A DNA stretch of 64,000 nt, from the NCBI RefSeq assembly GCF_014654365.1, contig NZ_BNAY01000003.1, positions 744,001 to 808,000 on the forward strand, written 5' to 3'. Below the pieces are notes generated by a model, which saw nothing but the letters and a program-made list of their open reading frames with translations, was not told where the DNA came from and ran no database searches. This DNA comes from Amycolatopsis oliviviridis. GTDB taxonomy: Bacteria; Actinomycetota; Actinomycetes; Mycobacteriales; Pseudonocardiaceae. Position 1 is the first letter of the stretch, and every line of letters begins with the position of its first letter. Below are positions 39,012-47,395 of this stretch, one piece after another. The translations under genes and the position numbers were made by a program.

Positions 39012-39917
39012 ATGAACGAATACGACGTGGTGATCATCGGCGGTGGTGTCGCGGGCCTCAGCGCGGCGCTGGTACTGGGCAGGGCACGGCGCAAGGTCGT
39101 GGTGATCGACGGCGGGACCCCGCGTAACGCCCCGGCCGCGCACGCGCACGGTTTCCTGACCAGGGACGGCATTCCACCCAAAGAACTACTGGAGATAGGT
39201 CGTGACGAAGTCCGCGGCTACGGCGTGGAGATCGTCGACGACGTCGTGCACCGGCTGCGGCACGACAAGGCGGTGGAGCTGGCGAACGGCCGTGTCATCA
39301 GCGGCCGCAGGATCGTCGTGACCACCGGGCTGGCCGACGAACTGCCGGACGTCCCCGGCGTCGCCGAGCGCTTCGGCACCGACGTGCTGCACTGCCCGTA
39401 CTGCCACGGCTGGGAGGTGCGCGATCAGCGTTTCGGTGTGCTCGCCACTTCCGACAAGGCGATCCACCAGGCACTGATCGTCTGGCAGTGGAGCAAGGAC
39501 CTGACGTTCTTCACGCACACGCAGCAGATCTCCGCCGAAGACCGGGAGAAGCTGACCGCGCTGGGCATCCGGATCGTCGACGGGAAGGTGTCCGAACTCG
39601 CCGTCGAAGACGACCGGCTGACCGGCGTCCGGCTGGTCGACGGCGACTTCGTCGAACGTGACGTCGTGTTCGTCGGCCCGAAGTTCGTCCCGCACGACGA
39701 ACTGCTCGCCCAGATCGGCTGCGCGCGCACCGAAACCGGTTCGATCGCGGTGGACGCGCAGGGCCGGACGAACGTGGACGGCGTCTGGGCGGCGGGGAAC
39801 GTCGTCGATCCGATGGCGCAGCTGGTCGTCGCGGCGGGCGACGCCTACCGGATGGCGACGGTGCTCAACTTCGATCTGGTGCTCGAAGATCAGGGCGCGA
39901 CGCTGGCGTCCGCGTAG
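39012..39917 (+). CDS. Thioredoxin-reductase-like flavoprotein with CPYC dithiol (HlmI/GliT-like)
   Basis: 301 residues. FAD-binding YDVVIIGGGVAGLSAALVLGRARRKVVVIDGG starts at residue 3; the active dithiol is CPYCHGWEV; the second FAD motif is VWAAGNVVDPMAQLVVAAGDA. The CPYCHG context is closer to disulfide-forming oxidases such as HlmI and GliT, and to uncharacterised actinobacterial TrxR-like proteins, than to true TrxB (CATC). The mid-region lacks a clear NADPH motif (FGVLATSDKAIHQALI), so it may use O2 rather than NADPH; that is inference. The ATG at 39012 fits the fold start. It is divergent from the XRE-cupin regulator. Confidence 0.85.
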   Translation: MNEYDVVIIGGGVAGLSAALVLGRARRKVVVIDGGTPRNAPAAHAHGFLTRDGIPPKELLEIGRDEVRGYGVEIVDDVVHRLRHDKAVELANGRVISGRRIVVTTGLADELPDVPGVAERFGTDVLHCPYCHGWEVRDQRFGVLATSDKAIHQALIVWQWSKDLTFFTHTQQISAEDREKLTALGIRIVDGKVSELAVEDDRLTGVRLVDGDFVERDVVFVGPKFVPHDELLAQIGCARTETGSIAVDAQGRTNVDGVWAAGNVVDPMAQLVVAAGDAYRMATVLNFDLVLEDQGATLASA

Positions 39918-40597
39918 GCGTCGGCCGCGCTGAAGACTTCCTGGACGTAGGGAACGGCCGAATCGAAGGTCCGCATCGACTTCCACCAGCCCTCCGGGGT
40001 GGCGACGTCGTCCCCCGCGGCGCACAGATACCGGGCGGTGGCGAAGGCGGCGTCGTCACGGTCCTTCGGATCCGGCTGTTTCCCGTCGCTCGTGGCCCTC
40101 GCGGAATGTTTCGCCCAGACGTCGGGCTCAAGGGTGATCGGACCGGGCCTGCCCTGCGCCGCTTCGACATGGGAGATGCCGGCGAGGGTGGCCCACGACA
40201 GGTGACAGCCCGGCTTCTGCCGCCGAAGCCACATCTCGGCCCGGCCGTAAGCGGACAGATCGGCGACGGGGAGCCGGGTCTTGGCGGCCACCCGGTTCGC
40301 CCACGTCTCGAGTTCGGCCGCGTCGGAAACGGTCGGCCGGTCGGGTGGCGCGGCGAGCCCGGCGCGCGGCGTCGCCACCCCCGGCTGCGGCTTCTGGTCG
40401 GGAACCGCGAGCGCGGGCTGCGGCTGAGGCGCCGGAGGCGGCGGCTCCGCCCCGTCCGGCCGGTTCACCCCGACGGTCATGATCAGGATCAGGCCGGTGA
40501 GCACGAGCCCGCCCGCGAAAGCGAGCCTGGGGACGTACGGCGGCAGAGGGCGCGCTGGATGCTCCGGGGCTTCGGTGCTCTGGGCGGTTTCGGCCAC
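39890..40597 (-). CDS. Membrane-anchored transglycosylase-like protein, reduced SLT domain
   Basis: 235 residues. One N-terminal membrane helix (LAFAGGLVLTGLILIMTVGV) and a Pro-rich linker precede LPVADLSAYGRAEMWLRRQKPGCHLSWATLAGISHVEAAQG, which aligns by eye with AYRNAADILIAEQPGCHIDWALIASIGRIESNHARGG of the transglycosylase at 33554-34720, keeping the catalytic Glu. But the conserved VGPTQFIPSTW segment is missing and the domain is much shorter (ending ATARYLCAAG..WWKSMRTFDSAVPYVQEVF). It may be a specialised or catalytically weak paralogue. Its 3' end overlaps the convergent oxidoreductase gene by 28 bases. Confidence 0.78.
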   Translation of the reverse strand: MAETAQSTEAPEHPARPLPPYVPRLAFAGGLVLTGLILIMTVGVNRPDGAEPPPPAPQPQPALAVPDQKPQPGVATPRAGLAAPPDRPTVSDAAELETWANRVAAKTRLPVADLSAYGRAEMWLRRQKPGCHLSWATLAGISHVEAAQGRPGPITLEPDVWAKHSARATSDGKQPDPKDRDDAAFATARYLCAAGDDVATPEGWWKSMRTFDSAVPYVQEVFSAADAYADASVAP

Positions 40598-40814
40598 CCG
40601 GTCAGGTTACTTCGCCACACTTCCGGGCGATGACCCATTCGGCTTAAGAAGCCAACTGACGGTAAACCGGATCGGCGACCGGTCCTCGGCGGCCGATTCG
40701 TTATGTGAACTACACAGGTCACCCTGACCTGGGGATGCTTCCCGACATCTCGTCCGATCAAGACCTCCTCGAACGTTTCGTCCGCTTCCGGACCTCGTCA
40801 CTCCCCCTGGACTT

Positions 40815-40833
40815 TCAGGGAAGCCTTACCTAA
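40815..40833. promoter_or_regulatory. Candidate IdeR/DmdR iron box upstream of efeUOB
   Basis: Read on the minus strand, the 19-mer TTAGGTAAGGCTTCCCTGA matches the IdeR/DtxR consensus TTAGGTTAGSCTAACCTAA at 15 of 19 positions. It ends 37 bases before the efeU start, in the promoter, as expected for iron-dependent repression. Confidence 0.65.
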
Positions 40834-40870
40834 AACCAGGAGGTTCAGCCGGACGACCAGGGAGAACGAC

Positions 40871-41719
40871 GTGTGGTTCGCGAGTGCGCTCATCGGCCTG
40901 CGTGAAGGCCTGGAGGCTGCCCTCGTCGTCAGCATCCTCGTCGCGTTCCTGGTCAAGACCGAACGACGGCACGCGCTGCGCTGGGTGTGGCTCGGCGTGA
41001 GCGTCGCGGTCCTGCTGTCGGTCGGGATCGGCGCGATCCTCACCTACTCCACCGCCCAGCTGACCTTCGAACAGCAGGAACTGCTCGGCGGCGGCCTGTC
41101 GATCGTCGCGGTCGGATTCGTGACGGCGATGATCTTCTGGATGCGCAAGGCGTCGAGGACGATCGCCGCGGAGCTGCGCGGGAAGCTGGACGAGGCGCTC
41201 GACGTCGGCCCTGTCGCGGTCCTCGTCCTGTCGTTCTTCGCCGTCGGCCGCGAAGGCCTGGAGACGGCGGTGTTCTTCTACTCGACCGTGCAGACCGCAC
41301 AGGGCGAGGGCGGGACGACCGAACCGCTGATCGGCTTCAGCGCGGGCATCCTCGTCGCGATCGTGCTGGCGTACCTGATCTACCGCGGTGCCGTCCGGTT
41401 CGACCTCGGCAAGTTCTTCACGATCACCGGTGTGCTGCTGGTGTTCGTGGCGGCGGGCGTGCTCGGCTACGGCCTGCACGACCTGCAGGAGGCCGCCTTC
41501 CTGCCCGGCCTGACCACGCTCGCGTTCGACGCGTCGGCCGTCCTGCCGGAGACCAGCTGGTACGGCGCGCTGCTCAAGGGGATCTTCAACTATTCGCAGC
41601 AGACGACGGTCCTGCAGGCCGTCGCGTGGGTCGCGTACGTGGCGATCGTGCTGCCCCTGTTCCTCAGGCCCAAGAAGAAGGCCGTGGCGACTCCCGTCGC
41701 GGCCGCGATCAAGGAGTGA
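40871..41719 (+). CDS. efeU: EfeU/FTR1-type iron permease
   Basis: 282 residues with about seven membrane helices. Two REGLE iron-coordination motifs, LREGLEAALVV (10-20) and VGREGLETAVFF (about 126-137), are the hallmark of Ftr1/EfeU permeases. It imports iron in the elemental/ferrous uptake system EfeUOB. The GTG start follows AGGGAGAACGAC. The stop overlaps a GTG and is followed by efeO at a six-base gap, then efeB by ATGA overlap, so the three genes are one operon behind a candidate iron box. Confidence 0.93.
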   Translation: MWFASALIGLREGLEAALVVSILVAFLVKTERRHALRWVWLGVSVAVLLSVGIGAILTYSTAQLTFEQQELLGGGLSIVAVGFVTAMIFWMRKASRTIAAELRGKLDEALDVGPVAVLVLSFFAVGREGLETAVFFYSTVQTAQGEGGTTEPLIGFSAGILVAIVLAYLIYRGAVRFDLGKFFTITGVLLVFVAAGVLGYGLHDLQEAAFLPGLTTLAFDASAVLPETSWYGALLKGIFNYSQQTTVLQAVAWVAYVAIVLPLFLRPKKKAVATPVAAAIKE

Positions 41720-41724
41720 GCCCC

Positions 41725-42855
41725 GTGTCTCGTCGATTCCCGCTCGCCGCGCTCGCCGGCGTCGGCGCCCTGGTGCTCACCGCCTGCGGTGGTGGCGGGG
41801 AAACGCCCGCCGCGGCAGGCGGCCCCATCAAGGTCGAAGCCTCCGACAGTGCCTGCGCCGTCTCGGTGAACACCGCGAACGCGGGCAACGTGACCTTCGA
41901 GATCACCAACAAGGGCAGCAAGGTCACCGAGTTCTACCTCTACGCCGAGGGCGACCGGATCATGGGCGAGGTCGAGAACATCGCGCCGGGGCTGAACCGG
42001 CGGCTCATCGTCGAGGTCGCCGAGGCGGGCAAGTACCAGACCGCGTGCAAACCGGGGATGACCGGCACTGGCATCCGCGGCGACTTCACCGTCACCGGTG
42101 GCGGCGCCAAGCAGAACGACCCGAACTCGCAGAAGGCGCAGGCGGTCAAGAGCTACGCGGAGTACGTCGCGAACAACACCAAGGCGCTCGACGAGGAGAC
42201 CATCAAGTTCGTCGCGCTGGTGAAGGCGGGCAAGGTCGACGAGGCGAAGGCCGCGTACGCCCGCACTCGCGTCTACTTCGAACGCGTCGAGCCGGTGGCC
42301 GAGAAGTTCGGCGACCTCGACCCGAAGATCGACGCGCGCGAGGCCGATCTCGAACCGGGCCAGAAGTTCACCGGGTTCCACCGGCTGGAGAAGGACCTGT
42401 GGGTGACCGGGCTGCAGTCCGACGCCGGCCAGATCGCCGACCAGCTGCTCGCCGACGTCAAGGAACTGGTCACCAAAACCGCGACGATCGAACTGAACGC
42501 GCTCGACCTGGCCAATGGCGCCAAGGAGCTGCTCGACGAGATCGCCACCGGCAAGATCACCGGCGAGGAAGAGGCGTTCTCGCACACCGACCTCTCGGAC
42601 TTCCAGGGCAACCTCGACGGTTCGAAGGCCGCGATCGCCTCGCTGCGCCCGCTCCTCCAGACGAAGGACCCGGCCCTGGTGTCCACTTTGGACAAGGAGT
42701 TCGGCAACGTGCAGGCACTGCTGGACAAGCAGCGCGAAGGGGACGGCTTCAAGTCGTACCAGGCGCTGAGCCAGGACCAGATCAAGGAATTCGCGGCGGC
42801 GGTGGACGCGCTGAGCGAACCCTTGAGCAAGGTCGCCGAGGTAGCGGCGCAATGA
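41725..42855 (+). CDS. efeO: EfeO iron-uptake lipoprotein (cupredoxin + imelysin M75 domains)
   Basis: 376 residues. The signal peptide ends in LVLTAC, so it is lipid-anchored. An N-terminal cupredoxin-like domain (about 40-125: IKVEASDSACAVSVNTANAGNVTFEITNKGSKVTEFYLY) is followed by the imelysin domain with the metal motif HxxE in FTGFHRLEKDLW. It delivers iron to EfeU. The GTG at 41725 is chosen because AAGGAG (41711-41716) lies eight bases upstream; a GTG at 41716 overlapping the efeU stop is the in-frame alternative. The stop overlaps efeB as ATGA. Confidence 0.92.
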   Translation: MSRRFPLAALAGVGALVLTACGGGGETPAAAGGPIKVEASDSACAVSVNTANAGNVTFEITNKGSKVTEFYLYAEGDRIMGEVENIAPGLNRRLIVEVAEAGKYQTACKPGMTGTGIRGDFTVTGGGAKQNDPNSQKAQAVKSYAEYVANNTKALDEETIKFVALVKAGKVDEAKAAYARTRVYFERVEPVAEKFGDLDPKIDAREADLEPGQKFTGFHRLEKDLWVTGLQSDAGQIADQLLADVKELVTKTATIELNALDLANGAKELLDEIATGKITGEEEAFSHTDLSDFQGNLDGSKAAIASLRPLLQTKDPALVSTLDKEFGNVQALLDKQREGDGFKSYQALSQDQIKEFAAAVDALSEPLSKVAEVAAQ

Positions 42856-44117
42856 CCGGCGCGGAGCGCACCTCGGTCTCCCGCCGGAAGCTGTTCGGCA
42901 TGGCGGGGGCTGGTGCCGCTCTCGTCGGAACCGGCGCGGCGGCGGGCATCGGCGCGAACCGGCTCCTCGGCGGGGACAGCCCGGCGCAGGCTGCGCAGAG
43001 CGTCGTCGAGTTCCACGGCGAACACCAGGCCGGGATCGTCACGCCGGTGCAGGAGAACCTGCATTTCGTCGCGCTGGACGTGACGACGAAGGACCGCGAG
43101 AAGCTGGTCAAGCTGCTGCGCACCTGGACGGACGCGGCCCGGCGGATGACCGCGGGCCAGGAGGTCGGGACAGGCGGCGCCGTCGGTGGCGCCCCCGCCG
43201 CCCCGCCGAGCGACACCGGCGAGGCGCTCGACCTCGCGGCGTCGTCGCTGACGCTGACCATCGGTTTCGGCCCCTCGCTGTTCGACGACCGGTTCGGGCT
43301 CGCCTCGAAACGACCGGCCGCGCTGATCGATCTCCCCCTGTTCCCGCAGGACAAACTTGATCCTGCCCGCGGCGGCGGCGATGTCTGCATCCAGGCGTGC
43401 GCGGACGATCCGCAGGTCGCGGTGCACGCGATCCGGAACCTGGTGCGGCTGGGCTTCGGTGTCACCGCGGTGCGCTGGTCGCAGCTCGGGTTCGGCCGCA
43501 GTTCGTCGACCTCGCGGTCGCAGTCCACGCCGCGGAACCTGTTCGGCTTCAAGGACGGGACGCGCAACGTCAAGGCCGAGGAGACCGACGTCCTGCGCGA
43601 CCAGGTGTGGGCGACGGCCGAGGACGGCCAGCCGTGGATGGCGGGCGGGTCGTACCTGGTGGCCAGGCGGATCCGGATGCACATCGAGACCTGGGACCGG
43701 GAATCGCTGAAGGGTCAGGAAGGGATCGTCGGCCGGACGAAGGGCGCGGGCGCCCCGCTGGGCCAGACCGCCGAGTTCGACACCCCGGACTTCCAGGTCG
43801 GCGGCGCCGGCGGCGAAAAGCTGATCCCGGACGACTCGCACGTCCGGCTCGCGTCGCACGAAAACCTGAACGGGGCGCGGATCCTGCGTCGCGGCTACAA
43901 CTTCGTCGACGGTTCCGACGGCGTCGGGCACCTGGAAGCGGGGCTGTTCTTCCTCGCCTTCAACCGGGACACACGCAAGCAGTTCGTGCCGATGCAGCAG
44001 GCTCTGTCCTCGAAGGACGCGATGATGGAGTACTTGCAGCACACCGGATCCGCCCATTTCGCGGTGCCGCCCGGCGTGCGCGAAGGCGGCTTCTGGGGCG
44101 AGGGCCTGTTCTCTTGA
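42852..44117 (+). CDS. efeB: EfeB/DyP-type haem peroxidase (deferrochelatase), Tat-exported
   Basis: 421 residues. The Tat signal SRRKLFGMAGAGAALVGTGAAAG starts at residue 9. DyP signatures are LTIGFGPSLFDDRFGL, the distal-pocket LFGFKDGTRNV (GxxDG), and the proximal His region HVRLASHENLNGARILRRGYNFVDG. The ending GSAHFAVPPGVREGGFWGEGLF is typical of EfeB. It oxidises ferrous iron or extracts iron from haem for EfeO and EfeU. A Gly/Ala/Pro insert at about 105-125 is likely a surface loop. It is the last gene of efeUOB. Confidence 0.93.
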   Translation: MTGAERTSVSRRKLFGMAGAGAALVGTGAAAGIGANRLLGGDSPAQAAQSVVEFHGEHQAGIVTPVQENLHFVALDVTTKDREKLVKLLRTWTDAARRMTAGQEVGTGGAVGGAPAAPPSDTGEALDLAASSLTLTIGFGPSLFDDRFGLASKRPAALIDLPLFPQDKLDPARGGGDVCIQACADDPQVAVHAIRNLVRLGFGVTAVRWSQLGFGRSSSTSRSQSTPRNLFGFKDGTRNVKAEETDVLRDQVWATAEDGQPWMAGGSYLVARRIRMHIETWDRESLKGQEGIVGRTKGAGAPLGQTAEFDTPDFQVGGAGGEKLIPDDSHVRLASHENLNGARILRRGYNFVDGSDGVGHLEAGLFFLAFNRDTRKQFVPMQQALSSKDAMMEYLQHTGSAHFAVPPGVREGGFWGEGLFS

Positions 44118-44151
44118 CCTCCAGCTAAGTGGAGATCGCACACTGGATCAC

Positions 44152-44562
44152 ATGTTCAGTGAAGCGGAACTCGACTTTCTCGCCACCCAGGGCCTCGGGC
44201 GGCTGGCGACGGCGCAGCCGGACGGAACGCTGCAGGTCAGCCCGGTCGCCTACGCCTACAACGTCGAGACCCGGACGATCGACATCAGAGGCTACGAACT
44301 GGCGAAGAGCAAGAAGTTCCGGAACGTGGCCGCGAACGGGCAGGCCGCGTTCGTGGTGGACGACATGCCTTCGCAGGACCCGCCGAGGGTCCGCTGCCTG
44401 GAGATCCGGGGCCGGGCCGAGGCGCTGACCGGCGCCCTCACCGCCGATGGCCATCTCGACGGCGCGGTGATCCGGATCCATCCCACGCGGATCATCAGTC
44501 TCGGCGTCGACGACCCGGACCACGACCCGCTCGATCTCGTTCCGCACAACCGGAACGTCTGA
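44152..44562 (+). CDS. PPOX-class F420-dependent oxidoreductase (TIGR04023-like)
   Basis: 136 residues with the split-barrel fold: MFSEAELDFLATQGLGRLATAQPDGTLQVSPVAYAYNVETRTIDIRGYELAKSKKFRNVAANGQAAFVVDDM. This pattern is the actinobacterial F420-binding PPOX group, which reduces small organic substrates with F420H2 or only binds the cofactor. No further specificity can be read. It is 34 bases after efeB with no ribosome-site overlap, so it is probably a separate unit. A 67-bp perfect palindrome starts two bases after the stop. Confidence 0.87.
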   Translation: MFSEAELDFLATQGLGRLATAQPDGTLQVSPVAYAYNVETRTIDIRGYELAKSKKFRNVAANGQAAFVVDDMPSQDPPRVRCLEIRGRAEALTGALTADGHLDGAVIRIHPTRIISLGVDDPDHDPLDLVPHNRNV

Positions 44563-44564
44563 CT

Positions 44565-44631
44565 CCCGGATGTCATGAAAGGGCCGTTCCTGACGAATTT
44601 CGTCAGGAACGGCCCTTTCATGACATCCGGG
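44565..44631. repeat. 67-bp perfect palindrome between convergent genes
   Basis: The left arm 44565-44597 (33 bases, containing ATGAAAGGGCCGTTCCTGAC) and its exact reverse complement 44599-44631 flank a single T. It has the same ATGAAnGGnCCGTTCCT core and T centre as the twin palindromes at 23780 and 24859. It lies between the PPOX gene and the minus-strand membrane gene, so it can terminate both. Confidence 0.88.
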
Positions 44632-44637
44632 GCGGGT

Positions 44638-45210
44638 TCAGCGGCGGTTGCCGAAGACCATGTAGGTCCCGAGGCCCGCGACGGCGAACACCACCGCGGT
44701 CCACGTGGCCGCGGCCACGTCGTCGGGCTGGAAGAGCCAGGTGATCACCAGATGCGCAGTGTCCGTGGCCGACGTGGTGGCCCAGACCACGAACGAGACG
44801 ACGAACACGAACAGCGGTAACGTCCACCCGAAGGCCCCGCCGAACAGCACCGCGGCGATCCCGACGAGACCGAGCAGACCGCCCGCGTTCCGCAGCATGA
44901 CCTCCACCGGGACCCGATCCGCCTCCCACAGCCGTGGCAGCAGCACGGATCCGAGGCCGAGGCCGCCGATCAGCAGGAGATGCAGGCCGCGCCGGGGCGC
45001 CCAGCGGATCGCGGCGGTCCGGTCGAGATCGACGTCCTGCCCGCTGAGGCCGATGGCCGTCACCGCGATCGCCACCAGAAGCGCCAGCGAAACCGGGATC
45101 ATCGACCAGTTGTCCCGCGCCAGGAACCAGATCACCGCCATGCTCACCACCAGCGCCGCGAACGACGCGGGCAGGGCCCGCGAGCGGGCGTACAGCACCG
45201 CCCATCTCAT
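44638..45210 (-). CDS. Membrane protein, third component of the ABC-2-like exporter operon
   Basis: 190 residues, about six membrane helices (SFAALVVSMAVIWFLA; SLALLVAIAVTAIGL; LHLLLIGGLGLGSVLL; GGLLGLVGIAAVLFGGAFGWTLPLFVFVVSFVVWATT; TAVVFAVAGLGTYMVFG). The start overlaps the stop of the upstream permease gene as ATGA. I do not recognise a named family; by position it is a small permease subunit of the exporter controlled by the ECF sigma/anti-sigma pair. It ends seven bases from the 67-bp palindrome. Confidence 0.8.
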   Translation of the reverse strand: MRWAVLYARSRALPASFAALVVSMAVIWFLARDNWSMIPVSLALLVAIAVTAIGLSGQDVDLDRTAAIRWAPRRGLHLLLIGGLGLGSVLLPRLWEADRVPVEVMLRNAGGLLGLVGIAAVLFGGAFGWTLPLFVFVVSFVVWATTSATDTAHLVITWLFQPDDVAAATWTAVVFAVAGLGTYMVFGNRR

Positions 45211-46577
45211 CGCGCACCGCCGAGCAGGATGTCGAGCTGGTTGCCCTGGCAGGTCAGGGCCGCCTTCCGCAGCGCGAGGATCCGGTCGCGCTGCACATCG
45301 GCCGGAAGGGCACGGAAGATCTCCTGCTGCCGGATGACCTTGTTTTTCGTCTCGTCGCCCAACCAGGAACGCTGGGGCAGGTTCCAGTCGCCGAGGAACC
45401 AGCTCGACGTGATGGACCGTGCGGTGACTTCGTCCAGGTAGGACTTGTCGACACCGCGGAGGCTATAGCAGGTCGGTGTCCCGGCACCGGCGACCAGCGC
45501 CCGCGTCAGGTCGTCCGGGGCCGAGATCGAACGGACGGACCAATCCAGCAGGTCCACGGAGACGGTGCCGGCGGTACGCGGCGGCACCTCGTCGTAGTCC
45601 AGCCGCCGGTTCTGCACCGCGACCTTGACCGGCGCGTCCGGCAGTGTTCCCAGCAGCCGTAACGCTTCCTTCCCAGGCCCGGCGAGCCGGGGAAGTTCGT
45701 ATTCCATCGCACGGGGGACGCAGACCGGGCCGTCGCAGACCATCGCCGTCGCGCTCGGGTCGGCGACCTTGGCTTCGGCGGTGCTGCCCGGAAGAACGGG
45801 CAAGGCGATCGCGACCGCCACCAGCGCGGGGACGACGGCGAGCGCCTTCGCCCGCGCGGAGCGAACCGCCAGCAGGAGGAATCCGGTCACGGCCAGCCCG
45901 GCGAGCCAGACCCCTTGGCCGAGATCCATCCCGCCCGAGGTGGTCACGAACGGATCGCGGACCTCCAGCGCGGGAGCGAGCAAGGAGACCCGGAACGGGA
46001 CGACCCCGTAGATCGTGCTGCCCTCCGACCCGCCGATCTCGAACGTGATCATGAGCGCGAGAGCGGCGACGGCCACCGCGGGCGCCGTCAGCGGATGCGG
46101 CAGCAACCGGCCGATGCCGAGCCCGAGCCAGGCACCCGCGAGCATCGCGAGCACGCCGACCACGACGATCGGCAGCCAGCCGAAGGTGAAGAACCCGTCG
46201 TTGAAGACGGTCTGGACGGCACCGGCGGCGAAGACCAGCAGATAGCCCAGCACCAGCAGACCGCCCAGCGCGCCGGCGAGTTTCGCGGCCCGCTGCCAGC
46301 CGGGACGCGGCATGGTGGTCATCAGTTCGGCCGCGCCGGACCGGCTGTCCCGCATGCCTTGGATGACACCGGCGCCGATCGCGATCGGCCACAGGAAAAC
46401 CAGCAGGAACCGGCTCCATTGCGCGGCGAGTCCCCAGTGCTCGTTCCAGGCGAGCGGCGCCTTCGCCCACGGACCACTGAACGAATACAGGAAGCCGAAC
46501 GCGACGACGAGGATCGCGAGAGCGGCCCAAGGGGCGATGGTGCGGCGGAGTTCGATCCGCAGAATCCGCGTGTTCAC
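45207..46577 (-). CDS. ABC-2-type permease-like membrane protein
   Basis: 456 residues. Helices at about 14-290 (TIAPWAALAILVVAFGFLY; FLLVFLWPIAIGAGVIQGMRDSR; LAGALGGLLVLGYLLVFAAGAVQ; WLPIVVVGVLAMLAGAWLGLGIG; APAVAVAALALMITF; WLAGLAVTGFLLLAVR; AVVPALVAVAIALPVLPG) are followed by a ~170-residue extracytoplasmic domain with four Cys (MVCDGPVCVP, TPTCYSL, LTCQGN). The GTG start overlaps the ATPase stop as GTGA. It is probably the main permease of the exporter. The large Cys-bearing outer domain is unusual for ABC-2 permeases and may sense or bind the substrate. Confidence 0.82.
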   Translation of the reverse strand: MNTRILRIELRRTIAPWAALAILVVAFGFLYSFSGPWAKAPLAWNEHWGLAAQWSRFLLVFLWPIAIGAGVIQGMRDSRSGAAELMTTMPRPGWQRAAKLAGALGGLLVLGYLLVFAAGAVQTVFNDGFFTFGWLPIVVVGVLAMLAGAWLGLGIGRLLPHPLTAPAVAVAALALMITFEIGGSEGSTIYGVVPFRVSLLAPALEVRDPFVTTSGGMDLGQGVWLAGLAVTGFLLLAVRSARAKALAVVPALVAVAIALPVLPGSTAEAKVADPSATAMVCDGPVCVPRAMEYELPRLAGPGKEALRLLGTLPDAPVKVAVQNRRLDYDEVPPRTAGTVSVDLLDWSVRSISAPDDLTRALVAGAGTPTCYSLRGVDKSYLDEVTARSITSSWFLGDWNLPQRSWLGDETKNKVIRQQEIFRALPADVQRDRILALRKAALTCQGNQLDILLGGAR

Positions 46578-47380
46578 CAGTTCCCCTTTCCTGGCTCGTG
46601 CCCCAGGAGGGCCGAGTAGCCGCGCTCGATCGGGCTGTCGCCGACGTGCTCCGCGCTCCCGGCCGCGGCCAGTTCGTCCGGGGTCCCCTGGAAGACGAGC
46701 TTCCCGTTTTCGAACAGGACGACGTCGGTGCACGCTGTCGCGACGTCCTCGACGAGGTGCGTCGAGACGACGACGCAGGCGTCACGCCCCAGCTCCTGCA
46801 TGAGTTCCCGGAAGCGCACCCGCTGCGCCGGGTCGAGTCCGGCGGTCGGCTCGTCCAGCAGGAGGACGTCCGGATCGTTCACGATCGCCTGCGCGATCCC
46901 GACCCGCCGCACCATGCCGCCGGAGAGTGTCTTCATCTTGTCGTCGGCGCGATCGGCGAGACCGACCCGTTCGATCGAACGCTGCACCGCTCCCGGGATG
47001 TCCACTTTGGACATTTCTTTGAGCCACGCGATGTACTCGACGAACTCGCGGACGGTGAACCGCTTGTAGTAGCCGAAATTCTGCGGAAGATAGCCGATCC
47101 GGCGGCGCAGGCGGCGCTGATCGGTGAACCCCCCGACGGACTCACCGAGCAGCGCCAGCCCTCCCTCCGCCGGCCTGAGCACCGTCGCCAGCGCCCGGAT
47201 CAGCGTGGTCTTCCCGGCCCCGTTCGGGCCGAGCAGACCGTGCACCCCCGTGCCGAGTTCCAGGTCGAGCCCGTTCACGGCGAACTTGCGTTTGCCGACC
47301 CGGACCTTCAGGCCCTCCGCCTTGATCTGCCACGCGTAGGTCGTCGGTGCGACCTCCGCGGCCCCGACAGCACGCATCAT
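46574..47380 (-). CDS. ABC transporter ATP-binding protein (exporter type)
   Basis: 268 residues. Walker A is GPNGAGKTT, the signature LSGGMVRRVGIAQAI, Walker B VLLLDEPTAGLD, and the H-loop is in VVVSTHLVEDV. The single-domain, CcmA-like form is typical of bacitracin/lantibiotic-type ABC-2 exporters. The ATG at 47380 is followed at once by a second ATG; GGGGAGAAC precedes it. It lies 15 bases downstream of the anti-sigma gene and is coupled to the permease by overlap. Confidence 0.92.
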   Translation of the reverse strand: MMRAVGAAEVAPTTYAWQIKAEGLKVRVGKRKFAVNGLDLELGTGVHGLLGPNGAGKTTLIRALATVLRPAEGGLALLGESVGGFTDQRRLRRRIGYLPQNFGYYKRFTVREFVEYIAWLKEMSKVDIPGAVQRSIERVGLADRADDKMKTLSGGMVRRVGIAQAIVNDPDVLLLDEPTAGLDPAQRVRFRELMQELGRDACVVVSTHLVEDVATACTDVVLFENGKLVFQGTPDELAAAGSAEHVGDSPIERGYSALLGHEPGKGNW

Positions 47381-47395
47381 GTTCTCCCCTTCGTT

